Shown here piece by piece: positions 63,781 through 64,000 of a DNA stretch of 64,000 nucleotides. Within the stretch, counting starts at the first letter, position 1; each line of letters opens with the position of its first letter. This stretch comes from Lepisosteus oculatus (Eukaryota > Chordata > Actinopteri > Semionotiformes > Lepisosteidae): assembly GCF_040954835.1 (NCBI RefSeq), contig NC_090709.1, positions 44,338,490-44,402,489 on the forward strand, in the 5' to 3' direction. The notes below the pieces were generated by a model, which was not told the origin of the DNA, ran no database searches, and saw nothing but the letters and a program-made list of their open reading frames with translations. The translations under genes and the position numbers were made by a program.

Positions 63781-64000
63781 CAGTGCCTTGCGAAAGTATT
63801 CGGCCCCCTTGAACTTTTCAACCTTTTGCCACATTTCAGGCTTCAAACATAAAGATATAATTTTTTTATTTTATGTGAAGAATCACCAACAAGTGGGACA
63901 CAATTGTGAAGTGGAACGAAATCTATTGGATTTTTGAAACTTTTTTAACTAATAAAAAAATGAAAAGTGGGGCGTGCAAAATTATTCGGCCCCCTTGCGT
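63781..64000 (+). mobile_element. Tc1-family transposon, left terminus (runs off window)
   Basis: CAGTGCCTTGCGAAAGTATTC directly after a TA target site (63779-63780), followed at about 63970 by a second, internal direct repeat, AAAATTATTCGGCCCCCTTG. This is the terminal repeat layout of fish and frog Tc1-like elements. The transposase would lie beyond the window. Confidence 0.9.

Overview
The window looks like nuclear DNA of a ray-finned fish, most likely a non-teleost such as a gar- or bowfin-like lineage. I infer this from 5S-headed Deu-type SINEs, Penelope-like elements with GIY-YIG ends, fish-type 5S genes, a poly-C2H2 zinc-finger gene, fish-style Ig/ITIM receptor pieces and a Tc1 end. 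Species is not provable here. Most of the 64 kb is repeats; host genes are few, split by introns, and several are decayed.

Region by region. 1-4.8 kb: sparse DNA with tRNA-Lys, two tRNA relics and two minus-strand 5S rRNA copies (one complete, one truncated) that share upstream spacer. 4.8-11.5 kb: a fossil LTR retrotransposon with two LTRs, a capsid-like region and no recognisable polymerase, cut off on the right next to a truncated Penelope-like element. 12.6 kb: tRNA-Asn. 14.1-19.7 kb: a 49-bp minisatellite, a cluster of tRNA relics, an LTR fragment, a ~65-bp minisatellite with embedded (AAT)n, then a U1 snRNA gene copy split by a solo LTR. 20.1-33.8 kb: SINE, two long Penelope-like copies in opposite orientation, L2-like LINE pieces, and a nine-finger C2H2 gene whose 3' part has been broken up by a LINE and a SINE. 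34.0-39.65 kb: the mirror image of 15.7-18.7 kb (minisatellite, LTR fragment, tRNAs), so the two form a large inverted duplication about 15.4 kb apart. 40-41.1 kb: intact tRNA-Val(CAC) and tRNA-Asp(GTC) in a duplicated unit. 41.4 kb: another LTR-like segment.

43-64 kb is GC-richer and full of minisatellites, and holds most of the host-gene signal: a decayed Ig-like receptor fragment; an unrecognised Ser/Pro-rich nuclear-type gene (promoter at 49.0-49.2 kb, five coding exons to 53.2 kb) whose 3' half also exists as an upstream tandem duplicate with a stop codon; a CpG-rich first exon at 56.6 kb; minus-strand cytoplasmic exons of an inhibitory-receptor-like gene carrying tyrosine (ITIM-type) motifs, with two duplicated 63-nt exons and two alternative last exons; the first two exons of a small zinc-binding-type gene; and a Tc1 terminus at the right edge.

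The genes do not form a pathway. The coherent themes are small RNA genes (U1, 5S, tRNAs) being copied and interrupted by mobile elements, and paralogous exon duplication in the receptor-like and Ser/Pro-rich genes.
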